A DNA stretch of 64,000 bases, from positions 930,001-994,000 of the forward strand of contig JAGKWQ010000001.1 in the NCBI GenBank assembly GCA_021151825.1, read 5' to 3'. Origin of the DNA: Cellvibrionaceae bacterium. Its GTDB lineage: Bacteria > Pseudomonadota > Gammaproteobacteria > Pseudomonadales > Cellvibrionaceae. A program made the position numbers and the translations under genes. Positions 43,715-52,621 of this stretch are shown one piece after another; positions within the stretch are counted from its first letter, which is position 1; each line of letters opens with the position of its first letter. The notes beneath the pieces were generated by a model. It searched no databases, had not been told where the DNA came from, and worked only from the letters and a program-made list of their open reading frames with translations.

Positions 43715-44767
43715 TTAAAGGCCGAGGATTTTGCGGTTTTTCGCTTCATCAATTCCGCTTTTTGCAAAATCATCAAACGCGCGCTCAGTCACTTTAATAA
43801 TATGTTGTGCAATAAATTTCGCACCTTCTTCTGCACCGACTTCAGGATGTTTCAAGCAACACTCCCACTCCAATACCGCCCAACCTTCATAATCGTAGGC
43901 AGCAAATTTGGAAAAAATTTGTTTGAAGTCCACTTGTCCATCACCGAGCGAGCGGAAGCGGCCCGCACGATCCACCCAACTCTCATATCCACCGTACACG
44001 CCTTGCTGCGCACTGGAATTAAATTCAGCATCCTTCACATGGAACATTTTAATGCGTGAATGGTAGCGATCAATAAACGCGAGGTAATCGAGTTGTTGCA
44101 GTACAAAATGCGACGGGTCAAACAAAATATTTGCGCGCGGATGATTATCAACTGCCTTCAAAAAACGCTCGAAGGTTGCGCCATCATGCAAGTCTTCACC
44201 GGGATGGATTTCATAACAAACATCAACGCCCGCAGCATCAAACGCATCCAGAATTGGCTTCCAGCGTTTAGCCAATTCGGCAAAACCATTTTCCACCAAA
44301 CCGGCAGGGCGCTGTGGCCATGGATAAAGGAACGGCCACAACAGGGCGCCGGAGAAAGTCGCATGGGCCTTGAGGCCAAGATTTTTACTAGCCTTGGCAG
44401 CAAGCAGTAATTGTTCTACCGCCCACTCCTGACGCGCCTTGGGGTTGCCGCGCACAGACTCAGGGGCAAAACCGTCAAACATTTCATCGTATGCAGGATG
44501 CACTGCCACCAACTGGCCTTGCAAATGGGTAGATAACTCAGTTGCAACCAACCCGTGTTTGGCGAGAGTTGCCTGAAACTCCTTACAGTAATCCAGGCTA
44601 TTGGCCGCTTTTTCCAGATCAAAAACACGTTTGTCCCACGTAGGAATTTGCACCCCTTTAAACCCCAGGCTTGCCACCCAGGCAGAAATATTCTCCAGAT
44701 TATTAAACGGTGCGGTATCGCCCAGGAATTGGGCCAGAAAAATGGCAGGGCCTTTGAGAGTCTTCAT
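43715..44767 (-). CDS. Sugar phosphate isomerase/epimerase-like TIM-barrel protein
   Basis: Xylose-isomerase-like TIM barrel (AP-endonuclease 2 family) of 350 residues. Metal-ligand motifs are YEIHPGEDLHDG (E, H), NILFDPSHFVLQ (D, H), KMFHVKDAEF (H, D) and AVLEWECCL (E). The ATG at 44767 is selected because GGAG stands 7 bases upstream and the family starts MKTLKGPAIFLAQF. An in-frame ATG at 44800 has no ribosome site. It is the first gene of the four-gene operon and likely isomerises or epimerises the keto-sugar made by the neighbouring dehydrogenase. Confidence 0.9.
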   Translation of the reverse strand: MKTLKGPAIFLAQFLGDTAPFNNLENISAWVASLGFKGVQIPTWDKRVFDLEKAANSLDYCKEFQATLAKHGLVATELSTHLQGQLVAVHPAYDEMFDGFAPESVRGNPKARQEWAVEQLLLAAKASKNLGLKAHATFSGALLWPFLYPWPQRPAGLVENGFAELAKRWKPILDAFDAAGVDVCYEIHPGEDLHDGATFERFLKAVDNHPRANILFDPSHFVLQQLDYLAFIDRYHSRIKMFHVKDAEFNSSAQQGVYGGYESWVDRAGRFRSLGDGQVDFKQIFSKFAAYDYEGWAVLEWECCLKHPEVGAEEGAKFIAQHIIKVTERAFDDFAKSGIDEAKNRKILGL

Positions 44768-45009
44768 AGGTATCTCCAGCAGTGGTTGGATGCGTGGCAT
44801 CCTGTAATTATTGACGGCTAATGCTTAGGTCGTTGGGGTATCTCCGCCCAGATGGAATACGGAGAAAATCTGATTTATTAATCAAGCGCAAAACTCTATT
44901 CCATGTGGCCCAAGGGTGCGACACGGGAAACAGTTATTTACACTTCTTATAACCCACAAGCACTCGCTAGAGGATAGAACATATTTTCTACCCTGATGCG
45001 AGCTATGTT

Positions 45010-46929
45010 TTATTGTGCTGCCGCGAGCACTTGTGAAAATGAAGCATCGGCCAATGCGCCAAATGCGGAATGGTTTTTTAATGCAGACCGGCTGGTCGCC
45101 GGACTGGGAAGGCCACACAAAAAACGCGTCAGTTGGCGCGGCTGCACCAGAGCTTTATGCGCTTCCTGCTTCAGGTTTGCAATGAGTTGTATTTGTTCAT
45201 GGTCCAGCGATTTCGACGCGGGTGCGGATACCCGTGCATTGGTGGATTGGCGGCAGTGATTACAAATCCCGCAGGTCGCACTTGTTGATTCGCCAAAATA
45301 CTGTAACAACTGCTGGCTTAAACATTCGGGATTATTGGCAAACTCCAACAGGCTGCGAATTCGTTGTATATCACGTGCTTCGCGCTCGGCAAACAATTGA
45401 TCGAGGTAATCGCAAAGCCCGGTTAATTGCTCGGCTGAATTGATCAATTTATTATTCTTATAACCTTGCCGCAATTTTGCTACCGACAACTCAACCCAGT
45501 TTTTCTCTGCCAAATAATCAAGCGCTTTAATGACACGCGCTTTGGGCTGCTGTAATTGTTGCTCGATCGTCAACATATCCAGCGCCAACCACTTTTTGCC
45601 CATGCGCCCCACAGCGAAAATGCTGCGCAAAAAATCAGCGCGTTCATGATCAAACTGATCAAGAATAAAATCCGGTGATTGCAAAAATTGAATTTTATAT
45701 TCTGTATAAAAAGGGCTTTGTGCACTAATTACGTTTTTCAATTCCAGATAGGTAAGTGCCGTATTTAATACCAGTGGACGCAAATCAAATTGATTCGACA
45801 AATCATAGGTAGAAATATCAAACAGATCGTCAAATGCCAGCAAGTGCTCAATCAACGCAAACAGGGCTTCATGTGATGGGGTATCCCCATAAGTAAAATT
45901 TTCCAACACGCGGATATCATCACCTACCGCAAACATCTCACATAGCGATGGATTTCCATCGCGACCAGCGCGCCCGATTTCCTGGACATAATTTTCAATG
46001 GATTTGGGTAAATTGAAATGGTAAACCGCACGAATATTGTTTTTATCAATACCCATACCAAAAGCAATGGTCGCAACAACAATAGGCACCTCACCGCTCA
46101 TAAAACGATTTTGCACTTGTTCGCGCTCATCGTCTTTTAATCCGGCGTGATAATGAACTGCACGCAAACCGGACTCATTAATCGCTTGTGCAACATCTTC
46201 TGCTGTTTTTTGCAACGTGACATAAATAATAGTTGCGGCATCTACCGGATGTTTTTGCAAGCGCGACAATAATAACCCCATACGTGTTTCAACATCGCAC
46301 GGCGTTACGCGTAACTGTAAATTGGGGCGTGCAAAACTGGTTTGTATATGATGCTGTGGTTGAATAGAAAACTGCCGGCAAATATCTGCTGCCACACTGG
46401 GTGTAGCCGTAGCAGTCAATGCCAGTACGCGATCAACGCGCAATTTTTTGGCAAGATCTGCCAGCAATAAATAATCAGGGCGAAAGTTATGGCCCCATTC
46501 AGAAATACAATGGGCTTCATCAATAGCCAATAAACTAATTTCAAGATTGGCAAGGCGCTGCACAAAGCGTTCATTCTTCAAGCGTTCAGGTGATACGTAT
46601 AACAATTTGAGACTGCGATCGTAAAGGGCATCGTAAATTGCCAGAGTTTCTTCCCGGGTTTGCGATGAATCCAAACGCGCCGCATGAACTCCCAATCGAT
46701 GCAACGCATCAACCTGATCTTTCATCAATGCAATTAATGGTGATACCACTAGCGTCAAACCATCAAACATTAATGCGGGTAATTGATAACACAGACTCTT
46801 ACCGCCACCGGTAGGAAATATGGCCAGTGAAGAATGCCCTTGAAGCAAGGCATTGATTACCAACTCCTGCCCCGATCGAAAATCGGACAAGCGAAATAGG
46901 TTGCGTAATAGATTATGCGGAGTAGACAT
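45010..46929 (-). CDS. recQ: RecQ-family ATP-dependent DNA helicase
   Basis: Superfamily 2 helicase of 639 residues from the ATG at 46929. Another in-frame ATG at 46962 adds 11 residues, and neither has a strong ribosome site. Walker A is FPTGGGKS (38-45), Walker B is DEAH (137-140), followed by the RecQ-specific CISEWGHNFRPDY, and motif VI reads QEIGRAGRDG. The RQC region has a zinc site (CLSQQLLQYFGES then CGICNHC). No HRDC domain is evident. The C-terminus instead ends in a short SALKNHSAFGALADASF segment. It unwinds recombination and replication intermediates. It may be a second, RecQ-like paralogue rather than the main RecQ. Confidence 0.9.
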   Translation of the reverse strand: MSTPHNLLRNLFRLSDFRSGQELVINALLQGHSSLAIFPTGGGKSLCYQLPALMFDGLTLVVSPLIALMKDQVDALHRLGVHAARLDSSQTREETLAIYDALYDRSLKLLYVSPERLKNERFVQRLANLEISLLAIDEAHCISEWGHNFRPDYLLLADLAKKLRVDRVLALTATATPSVAADICRQFSIQPQHHIQTSFARPNLQLRVTPCDVETRMGLLLSRLQKHPVDAATIIYVTLQKTAEDVAQAINESGLRAVHYHAGLKDDEREQVQNRFMSGEVPIVVATIAFGMGIDKNNIRAVYHFNLPKSIENYVQEIGRAGRDGNPSLCEMFAVGDDIRVLENFTYGDTPSHEALFALIEHLLAFDDLFDISTYDLSNQFDLRPLVLNTALTYLELKNVISAQSPFYTEYKIQFLQSPDFILDQFDHERADFLRSIFAVGRMGKKWLALDMLTIEQQLQQPKARVIKALDYLAEKNWVELSVAKLRQGYKNNKLINSAEQLTGLCDYLDQLFAEREARDIQRIRSLLEFANNPECLSQQLLQYFGESTSATCGICNHCRQSTNARVSAPASKSLDHEQIQLIANLKQEAHKALVQPRQLTRFLCGLPSPATSRSALKNHSAFGALADASFSQVLAAAQ

Positions 46930-47010
46930 ATGAGTTTCCGTAGTGACAGGAACATCTTCCATGATTAGTAATTGCAGATATTAGAAAGGTATTCTACTGG
47001 TAGCCAACTA

Positions 47011-47032
47011 CGGGCCGCAACGTGGCGGCCCG
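47011..47032. repeat. GC-rich hairpin between the PEP-CTERM gene and recQ
   Basis: An 8-bp perfect stem CGGGCCGC/GCGGCCCG with a 6-base loop, without a following T-run on the minus strand. It lies 17 bases after the PEP-CTERM stop. It could be a factor-dependent terminator or a stabilising mRNA end. Confidence 0.5.
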
Positions 47033-47048
47033 ACTTTACTCAAAACGG

Positions 47049-47651
47049 TTATTGGATGCGCTTCCACCTTAAAGCACCCAAACCTATAACACTAATCAGT
47101 AATAATAGCGCGGTGTGTGGCTCTGGAACTGCTTTGCTAAATTTAACGATATCAGGCGCATCTCCATCAAAGAACCCCCCATCCCCAAACATAACCAACT
47201 TGGTTGCATCGCTGAATAAAAAAACCTTTTCAACCAGATTATCGAGTCGATCATCATCTTTGTAGGTCCCCTCCAGGAACAACTCAAAACTGGCACTTTT
47301 ACCGTCGAGATCCAGGAAAAAGCCTTTTAATGACAGCTTGGTAAAAAATGAACTGGAAAGATCAACTACCACTGAATTGCTTTGGGAAAAATCCAGGCAA
47401 TATTCCTTACTGCTGTGCGAATTAAAAAAACTAGCATTTAAGATTGCGCCGCTGTACTCGCCTTTTTTAATACTAGAATCGGAATCAGATCCACTGGTAT
47501 CAACTTGCAGGGAAAGGCGACCGCCTTTTTTAAGTTCAGTATAATCATCATTCCAGTATTTAAAGCCTTCCATCTCTACATTAATTAAGCCGGCAAATGA
47601 ACACGGTGAAACAAACGCTAGAACAAAACCCATCACTCTAACAATATTCAT
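47049..47651 (-). CDS. PEP-CTERM sorting-domain protein
   Basis: Exported protein of 200 residues. The ATG at 47651 has GGGGGAA about 8 bases upstream. An upstream TTG extension is unsupported. A signal peptide (about 1-20, ending FAG) is followed by a beta-rich mature domain with many Ser, Asp and Lys. The C-terminus is VPEPHTALLLLISVIGLGALRWKR: the VPEP motif, a hydrophobic helix and a basic end of the PEP-CTERM signal read by exosortase. No exosortase gene is in the window. Such proteins are usually linked to exopolysaccharide and biofilm matrix. Confidence 0.88.
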   Translation of the reverse strand: MNIVRVMGFVLAFVSPCSFAGLINVEMEGFKYWNDDYTELKKGGRLSLQVDTSGSDSDSSIKKGEYSGAILNASFFNSHSSKEYCLDFSQSNSVVVDLSSSFFTKLSLKGFFLDLDGKSASFELFLEGTYKDDDRLDNLVEKVFLFSDATKLVMFGDGGFFDGDAPDIVKFSKAVPEPHTALLLLISVIGLGALRWKRIQ

Positions 47652-48208
47652 AATATTTTCCCCCAAATCCCTAACTATACCGAGGCTAAAAAAAACGACG
47701 ATCGAATCGCGTTTCGGACCAATCCATCGTAGGACAACACAATAGGCACTATCATAGCGCTACCGGCTTGAACTCTTGAAAGCAAACTAAAATCTTGCGA
47801 CAGACTTTGCTAAATTATGGCATCAAAATCCCTGCAAAAAATTAACCATTATAAAAGCATGAACCGCTAAGCTGAAAAAAGAATAAAAAATTAGTTACTG
47901 CAAATACGTACAAATTTTTACATATGACCAATAACAGCAAGACGAGCCAGATCAAATGCACAGCATTCATAATGAATACGATTTATCGGCGATCAACTTT
48001 TCCATAGTACCGACGAGATCCGGCGGACTTGGGTGAATCGGGATAAAATTTTCAAGAGCCGGTAGAAAAATACCAGTTTTGCATTCAAAAATACATTTTT
48101 ATCCTTGGTTAGCTTGGCAGAATAATTTTTAGTTTATGAGGTTGGGGAGCAACTCATGCTGTCCTCATAACAACAAATAATTATTTTGACAATAACACTG
48201 AGGTCTTT
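47652..48208. other. Intergenic region, divergent promoters
   Basis: 557 bases of AT-rich sequence between divergent genes (PEP-CTERM and the CBM5 protein). No open frame with coding character, RNA gene or strong hairpin was seen. It probably holds both promoters and a long 5' leader for the CBM5 gene. Confidence 0.6.
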
Positions 48209-48991
48209 ATGAAGCCGATCAACCCTTTATATGCTATCTATCTAAAACGATTCGCCATTTTTTTAAGCGTATTTTGTAGTAGTTTTCTTTGCTTAAATGT
48301 TCACGCGATTAGCTGCACCAATCTTATAGAATGGAATAGCGCTACGGCTTACAGCGGTGGCGCACAAGTTAAGCAATCAGGAAAAGCATATAAAGCCAAC
48401 TGGTGGTCACAAGGGCATAGCCCCGCCAATTATTCGGGCCAATGGCAAGAGTGGACACTGCTCGGGAACTGCGATGGAGCAGTATCATCCTCGCCTGTCT
48501 CATCAAAAAGTTCGAGCAGATCCTCTATTTCCTCAAGTAAATCAAGCAGCAAATCATCAGTGGCTTCCAGCAAATCCAGCTCATCTATTGCAGGCAATGA
48601 TTGTGGTGCAGCCTGGTATCGTGCAAACCTGACTAATTACGAATCTTACCCCGCGCCAGGTAGTGATGAATGTGTAATTTATAATGGTTGTATGTGGAGT
48701 GGTTATTTCTATGGCATATCCGGAAAACAACCTGAATCCTGGGTAATGGCCAATAATATCGCCGCCGTACATTTAAAAGATTGGAGTTGGCTCGGCAATA
48801 AAACGTTGAATTTACGCCAGGGTAGTAAGCGAATTACAGTGAAAGCTTACGATGCCTGTTCAGATTCCGATTGCAATGGTTGCTGCACAGCTAACCTGGC
48901 AGGCGACGGTTATTTAATTGATTTGGAAAAATACACCATGCAACGCTTTGGTTCCGGCTCAGGCATCGTGGAGTTTCAGGTGTGTAATTAA
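48209..48991 (+). CDS. Secreted CBM5/12 protein with a barwin/expansin-like C-terminal domain
   Basis: Protein of 260 residues. The signal peptide lies at about 11-33 (FAIFLSVFCSSFLCLNVHA). A CBM5/12-type module (about 35-88) reads WNSATAYSGGAQVKQSGKAYKANWWSQGHSP, the chitin/cellulose-binding pattern with exposed tryptophans. A serine-rich linker follows (about 92-128). The C-terminal domain (about 130-260) has ten cysteines, including CVIYNGCMWSGYFYG and VKAYDACSDSDCNGCC, then LIDLEKYTMQRFGSGSGIVEFQVC. This layout resembles double-psi beta-barrels of barwin/expansin/kiwellin type, with an aspartate in AYDAC. It is probably a T2SS substrate that binds or loosens polysaccharide. The fold call is inference. 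Confidence 0.82.
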   Translation: MKPINPLYAIYLKRFAIFLSVFCSSFLCLNVHAISCTNLIEWNSATAYSGGAQVKQSGKAYKANWWSQGHSPANYSGQWQEWTLLGNCDGAVSSSPVSSKSSSRSSISSSKSSSKSSVASSKSSSSIAGNDCGAAWYRANLTNYESYPAPGSDECVIYNGCMWSGYFYGISGKQPESWVMANNIAAVHLKDWSWLGNKTLNLRQGSKRITVKAYDACSDSDCNGCCTANLAGDGYLIDLEKYTMQRFGSGSGIVEFQVCN

Positions 48992-49014
48992 GTGGTCATT
49001 TCCTGTGGACTTTA

Positions 49015-49038
49015 GGGCCGTTGTTACGGCCCTTTTTT
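49015..49038 (+). terminator. Terminator after the CBM5 gene
   Basis: A 7-bp stem (GGGCCGT/ACGGCCC) with a 4-base loop followed by six T, 24 bases after the stop. Confidence 0.88.
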
Positions 49039-49057
49039 ATTTATCTTTTGTTTTTAT

Positions 49058-49924
49058 TTATTTTAGATAACTACGTTTAAATTCACGGGGAGTGCAATTT
49101 TTCAATTGCATAAAACGGCGATTAAAATTGGATAAGTTATTAAACCCGCAACGGTGGCTGATATTAGCAACTGGCATATCGGTAGTTAATAGAAGCGAAC
49201 AGGCACGTCCTATGCGCAGTTGATTAACAAACTCGGTAAAGGTTTTTTCGGTGCGTTGTTTAAAAAAGCGATGAAAATGATTGGTACTCATGTGCGCAAG
49301 GCTTGCCATTTTTTCTGCGCATAGTTCTTCGGTGTAATGTTGGTGAATATAAGCAATTACTTTATCAATTTTTTCAGTTGACGCATCTAGAAAACTGGCA
49401 GGAGTATAACCTTCACTGGAAATCAAGCGCGCGCAAGTATCCTCACACATAAATTGTAATATTTCCATCAACCACAACAAGCGCCGCATAGGTGTAGCAT
49501 CAGCCATTGCGGCAAATCGCTCGCGACAAGCGATTGCTGTTGCAGCAGAAAACGCTATGCCACGTTTACTTTTTTGTAATAGATCGTCAAGAGGCTTTAA
49601 TTCCGGCATCCGGGCAATGCTATCAATCCAGGTTATTGGTAATTGCGCCACATATGTTAGATGCTGACCTGTGGCAATCAATTCCCGTGAATGCCAGGTA
49701 TGCGGCAATTTGGGACCAAGTAATACCAAATCCAAATCATCATAAGAATAAATATTATCGCCAATATAGCGTTGACCTCGGCTATTCAACGTTAAACAGA
49801 TTTCATATTCCGGATGGTAATGCCAGTTAAACGGGATCTCATCGAGCGCATACAACCAATAACGCCATGAAGAATTTTCAGTGGGTAATACTTTTTCATA
49901 CATAGGTTTCATGGCTGGCCCCAT
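49058..49924 (-). CDS. AraC-family transcriptional regulator
   Basis: Protein of 288 residues. The N-terminal cupin-type sensor domain (about 15-165) contains FNWHYHPEYEICLTL, and the C-terminal double helix-turn-helix (about 190-288) contains EKMASLAHMSTNHFHRFFKQRTEKTFTEFVNQLRI and ISHRCGFNNLSNFNRRFMQLKNCTPREFK. Three nearby ATGs (49924, 49912, 49903) are possible starts and none has a clear ribosome site. It resembles regulators of sugar catabolism. Its target is unclear; it converges on the CBM5 gene and is divergent from nothing close. Confidence 0.92.
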   Translation of the reverse strand: MGPAMKPMYEKVLPTENSSWRYWLYALDEIPFNWHYHPEYEICLTLNSRGQRYIGDNIYSYDDLDLVLLGPKLPHTWHSRELIATGQHLTYVAQLPITWIDSIARMPELKPLDDLLQKSKRGIAFSAATAIACRERFAAMADATPMRRLLWLMEILQFMCEDTCARLISSEGYTPASFLDASTEKIDKVIAYIHQHYTEELCAEKMASLAHMSTNHFHRFFKQRTEKTFTEFVNQLRIGRACSLLLTTDMPVANISHRCGFNNLSNFNRRFMQLKNCTPREFKRSYLK

Positions 49925-50090
49925 AAAAAACTAAAAGCGCGCGAAAAGAAATCTACACCCCTTAATGTTTAAGAAGTGCATAGCTATTGAATTAACCAAT
50001 AGAATTCGCTGGAATGCCAGGTTTTTATAGGCGTAACAATATTGGTCAGGATTATAAAAACAGAAAGAAATGAATATAGCAAGCAAATAA

Positions 50091-50114
50091 AAATCCTCGC
50101 ATGGGCGAGGATTT
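50091..50114 (-). terminator. Terminator after the OmpA-type gene
   Basis: A 10-bp perfect stem (AAATCCTCGC/GCGAGGATTT) with a 4-base loop, followed on the minus strand by TTTATTTG. Confidence 0.82.
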
Positions 50115-50148
50115 AACGGTAAAAAATTTTAGCTTAATACGCTGCAAT

Positions 50149-51624
50149 TTAACGTAAACGCTTCACCAACTCTACACGGCGATTTTTTTGCTTACCTGAA
50201 TCGCTGGTATTGTTAGACGCAGGGGCATACGAGCCTACACCTTGTGCCTGCAAACGGTTATTAGCAATCTGATAGTCTTTCACCAATGCGGCAACCACTG
50301 AATCTGCACGTTGTTTAGAAAGTGTGACGTTGGCTGTACCATCACCGGTATCGTCTGTGTGACCGACAACATAGAGTAGCAAATCCTTGTTGCGCTTTAA
50401 CAAATCAGCAATCGCATCAAGCGTTGGTTTTGATTCGGGTTTAATAATGGCTTTACCAGTATCAAAATAAATACCGTAAATCAGCGCTTTGCCCTCTGCA
50501 TCAATTTGTTGTTTCAATTGATCGGCATTTACCGTAACCAAACCAGTCTGCACTTTCTTTTCTTCCACAATAACTTGTTGTACGCCTACAGTATCCTCGT
50601 AACCACCCACAAATAACGCCACATAGGCATTACCTTCGGACAAAGCTTTTTTAGCTAACAAATAATAGGGCTTTCTATACCAGTTATAAACGTCACCGGA
50701 AAGTGCCAATTGATCACCCACTTCCTTTGCTTGCTTTTCATTTCCGCATTGCTCTAATTCGCACTGGGAAATAAATGTAAAAGATGCTTTCGTTAATGCG
50801 GCCTTGTAATTTTCGTACACTTTCAATGTGGAAACATTTTTAATGGTGTATGTGTGTTTGCCCAAATCACCGGTTAATTTCAGCGGTGTTCTATCGGCAG
50901 CATTTATGGCAAAGGGTAAAGTTACTGTTTCAGTGTCAATTTTTTTGTGATTATAGATTTGTGCACCGGGATAGCGCGGCAATAATGCGTAGTCTTTAGC
51001 TTTATCATCATCAGATAAAGGCTCCACATTCGTCGGTGTTACGCCCTGGTTTGCGTATGCCGCATCGACTTTTACCAACCCTGTCTCCAAGGGTTCGCCT
51101 TCTACAATAACCTGGTGAACAGCAACTTCGTCTTCATAAGCCCCTACAAACCAGGCTGCAACAATTTTACCTTTGGGTGAATCTTTTTCGCCGACCCAAT
51201 AATACGGATTTCGCCTGTTGTTATAGACATCACCATGTACCGAGAGCATATCGCCAAGGCTATCTAATTGTTTCTCATTACCGCATTCAGCCAATGCACA
51301 CGTGAATAGCGGTTTAAAACCCAATTTTTTTGCCGCAGCAACATAATTTTCAAATACTTTAATACTGGAAGCATTTTCAATTTCATAATGGTGCATATAC
51401 AGATCGCCAATCACCTCCAATGGGGTAAAGGCTTGCGGCTGTTTCGCTGGATCAACAATTGATAACGGAAATACAAACTTTTCGTAATCAAACATAAGTG
51501 CACGATTAAGATCTGCATTGGGGTAGGCCGAGAACAAAGGCTGATCACGATCATAAGCCGCCATAGCAGAGGAACTTAAAAGTGCCAGAGATAAACTCGC
51601 AATAGCTAATGTGCGATTAAACAT
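50149..51624 (-). CDS. OmpA-family protein with duplicated DUF4892-like N-terminal domain
   Basis: Exported protein of 491 residues with a signal peptide (about 1-22, ending AMA). Residues about 30-190 and 215-360 are two copies of one domain: each runs YPxA..., then GDL with HxYxI, then a KVxENYxAA segment, then a CxxxxCGNEKQ motif, then SGDVYN or HGDVYN with PYY, then a FVGxYED segment with HQVIVE or QQVIVE. The C-terminal OmpA domain (about 375-491) has GIYFDTGKAIIKPESKPTLDAIADLL and VVGHTDDTGDG with SKQRADSVV, the peptidoglycan-binding pattern. It probably links the outer membrane to the cell wall. The duplicated domain's function is unknown. Confidence 0.9.
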   Translation of the reverse strand: MFNRTLAIASLSLALLSSSAMAAYDRDQPLFSAYPNADLNRALMFDYEKFVFPLSIVDPAKQPQAFTPLEVIGDLYMHHYEIENASSIKVFENYVAAAKKLGFKPLFTCALAECGNEKQLDSLGDMLSVHGDVYNNRRNPYYWVGEKDSPKGKIVAAWFVGAYEDEVAVHQVIVEGEPLETGLVKVDAAYANQGVTPTNVEPLSDDDKAKDYALLPRYPGAQIYNHKKIDTETVTLPFAINAADRTPLKLTGDLGKHTYTIKNVSTLKVYENYKAALTKASFTFISQCELEQCGNEKQAKEVGDQLALSGDVYNWYRKPYYLLAKKALSEGNAYVALFVGGYEDTVGVQQVIVEEKKVQTGLVTVNADQLKQQIDAEGKALIYGIYFDTGKAIIKPESKPTLDAIADLLKRNKDLLLYVVGHTDDTGDGTANVTLSKQRADSVVAALVKDYQIANNRLQAQGVGSYAPASNNTSDSGKQKNRRVELVKRLR

Positions 51625-51875
51625 AAATACTCCTTTCTATTGTTGTAATTACCAAATAATGACCGGCTAATAATTGTTTTGGTTAAGGTGAGTGGTGCAG
51701 GTTGATGATGAAAAATATCCAGAACGGAAAAGCTAAACGATGAATACTGAATTTTGGATGAATACCATTATCGCTTCATTTACGCAATTTTTGTTTTGCT
51801 AGCCAGTTCATATTTTCCCGCTTTTTAAAAGCCCACCATTTTATATATCTAACCTTTTTAAACACCCATAAATAA

Positions 51876-51899
51876 AAAACCACGCCGAAGCGTGGTTTT
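51876..51899 (-). terminator. Terminator after yceI
   Basis: AAAACCACGC and GCGTGGTTTT pair over a CGAA loop, 21 bases after the yceI stop, with A/T runs on both sides. Confidence 0.88.
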
Positions 51900-51920
51900 C
51901 CAGATCAGAATAAAAAGCGC

Positions 51921-52505
51921 TTACTTTTTAACGCCTTCCACTTCCAGTTCCAGTTTTACGGTTTGGGAAGCCGGGCCCAAATCCATTTTGATATTGAAAT
52001 CTTTCAATTTGATTTCAGTATCGCCAGAGAAACCAGCGCGGTAGCCACCCCATGGGTCTTTACCTTCACCCACTTTTTCAACTTCAATAACGATGCTTTT
52101 GGTCACACCGTTCAGTGTCAAGTCACCGATAATATCGAATTCGTCTTTGTCATCCGCATCTACTTTGATAGATTTGCTGACAAAAGTCGCTTTCGGAAAT
52201 TTTTCCACGTTCAGGAAATCCGGGCTGCGTAAATGCTTGTCACGCTCGGCATGGTTGGAGTTAATACTGGAAGTATCAATAGTGACATTGATAGTGCTTG
52301 TTTCCGGTTTGGCAGGATCATAACTGAATTCGCCTTCAAATTTATCGAAGCGGCCAGTCAATACACTGTAACCCAAATGTTTGATAGAAAAATTGATCGA
52401 CGCATGCGCGCCTTTGGTGTCAATTACATAATTGTCTGCCAGTGCTGGCAAACTCATTACACCAATACTGCTTACTGCGAGGGCAAGAAGGGATTTTTTT
52501 AACAT
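51921..52505 (-). CDS. yceI: YceI-family periplasmic protein
   Basis: Exported protein of 194 residues with a signal peptide (about 1-23, ending ALA before DNYVID). The YceI beta-barrel pattern is complete: DTKGAHASINFSIKHLGYSVLTGRFDKFEGEF, SSINSNHAERDKHLRSPDFLNVEKFPKATF and LTLNGVTKSIVIEV. The family forms a lipocalin-like barrel that binds polyisoprenoids. The ATG has a strong AAAGGAG 7 bases upstream. It follows the cytochrome b561 gene by about 115 bases. The two are commonly linked (yceJ-yceI). Confidence 0.94.
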   Translation of the reverse strand: MLKKSLLALAVSSIGVMSLPALADNYVIDTKGAHASINFSIKHLGYSVLTGRFDKFEGEFSYDPAKPETSTINVTIDTSSINSNHAERDKHLRSPDFLNVEKFPKATFVSKSIKVDADDKDEFDIIGDLTLNGVTKSIVIEVEKVGEGKDPWGGYRAGFSGDTEIKLKDFNIKMDLGPASQTVKLELEVEGVKK

Positions 52506-52621
52506 CTATAGACTCCTTTAGGGTTAGTCATTAAATATACGGTTGCCTGGAAAATTAATTTAGCGTGTCTATCTTTTAGTACGTCTATCGTTCTTTTTAG
52601 TGCACTTATCTTTCAGTGCAA

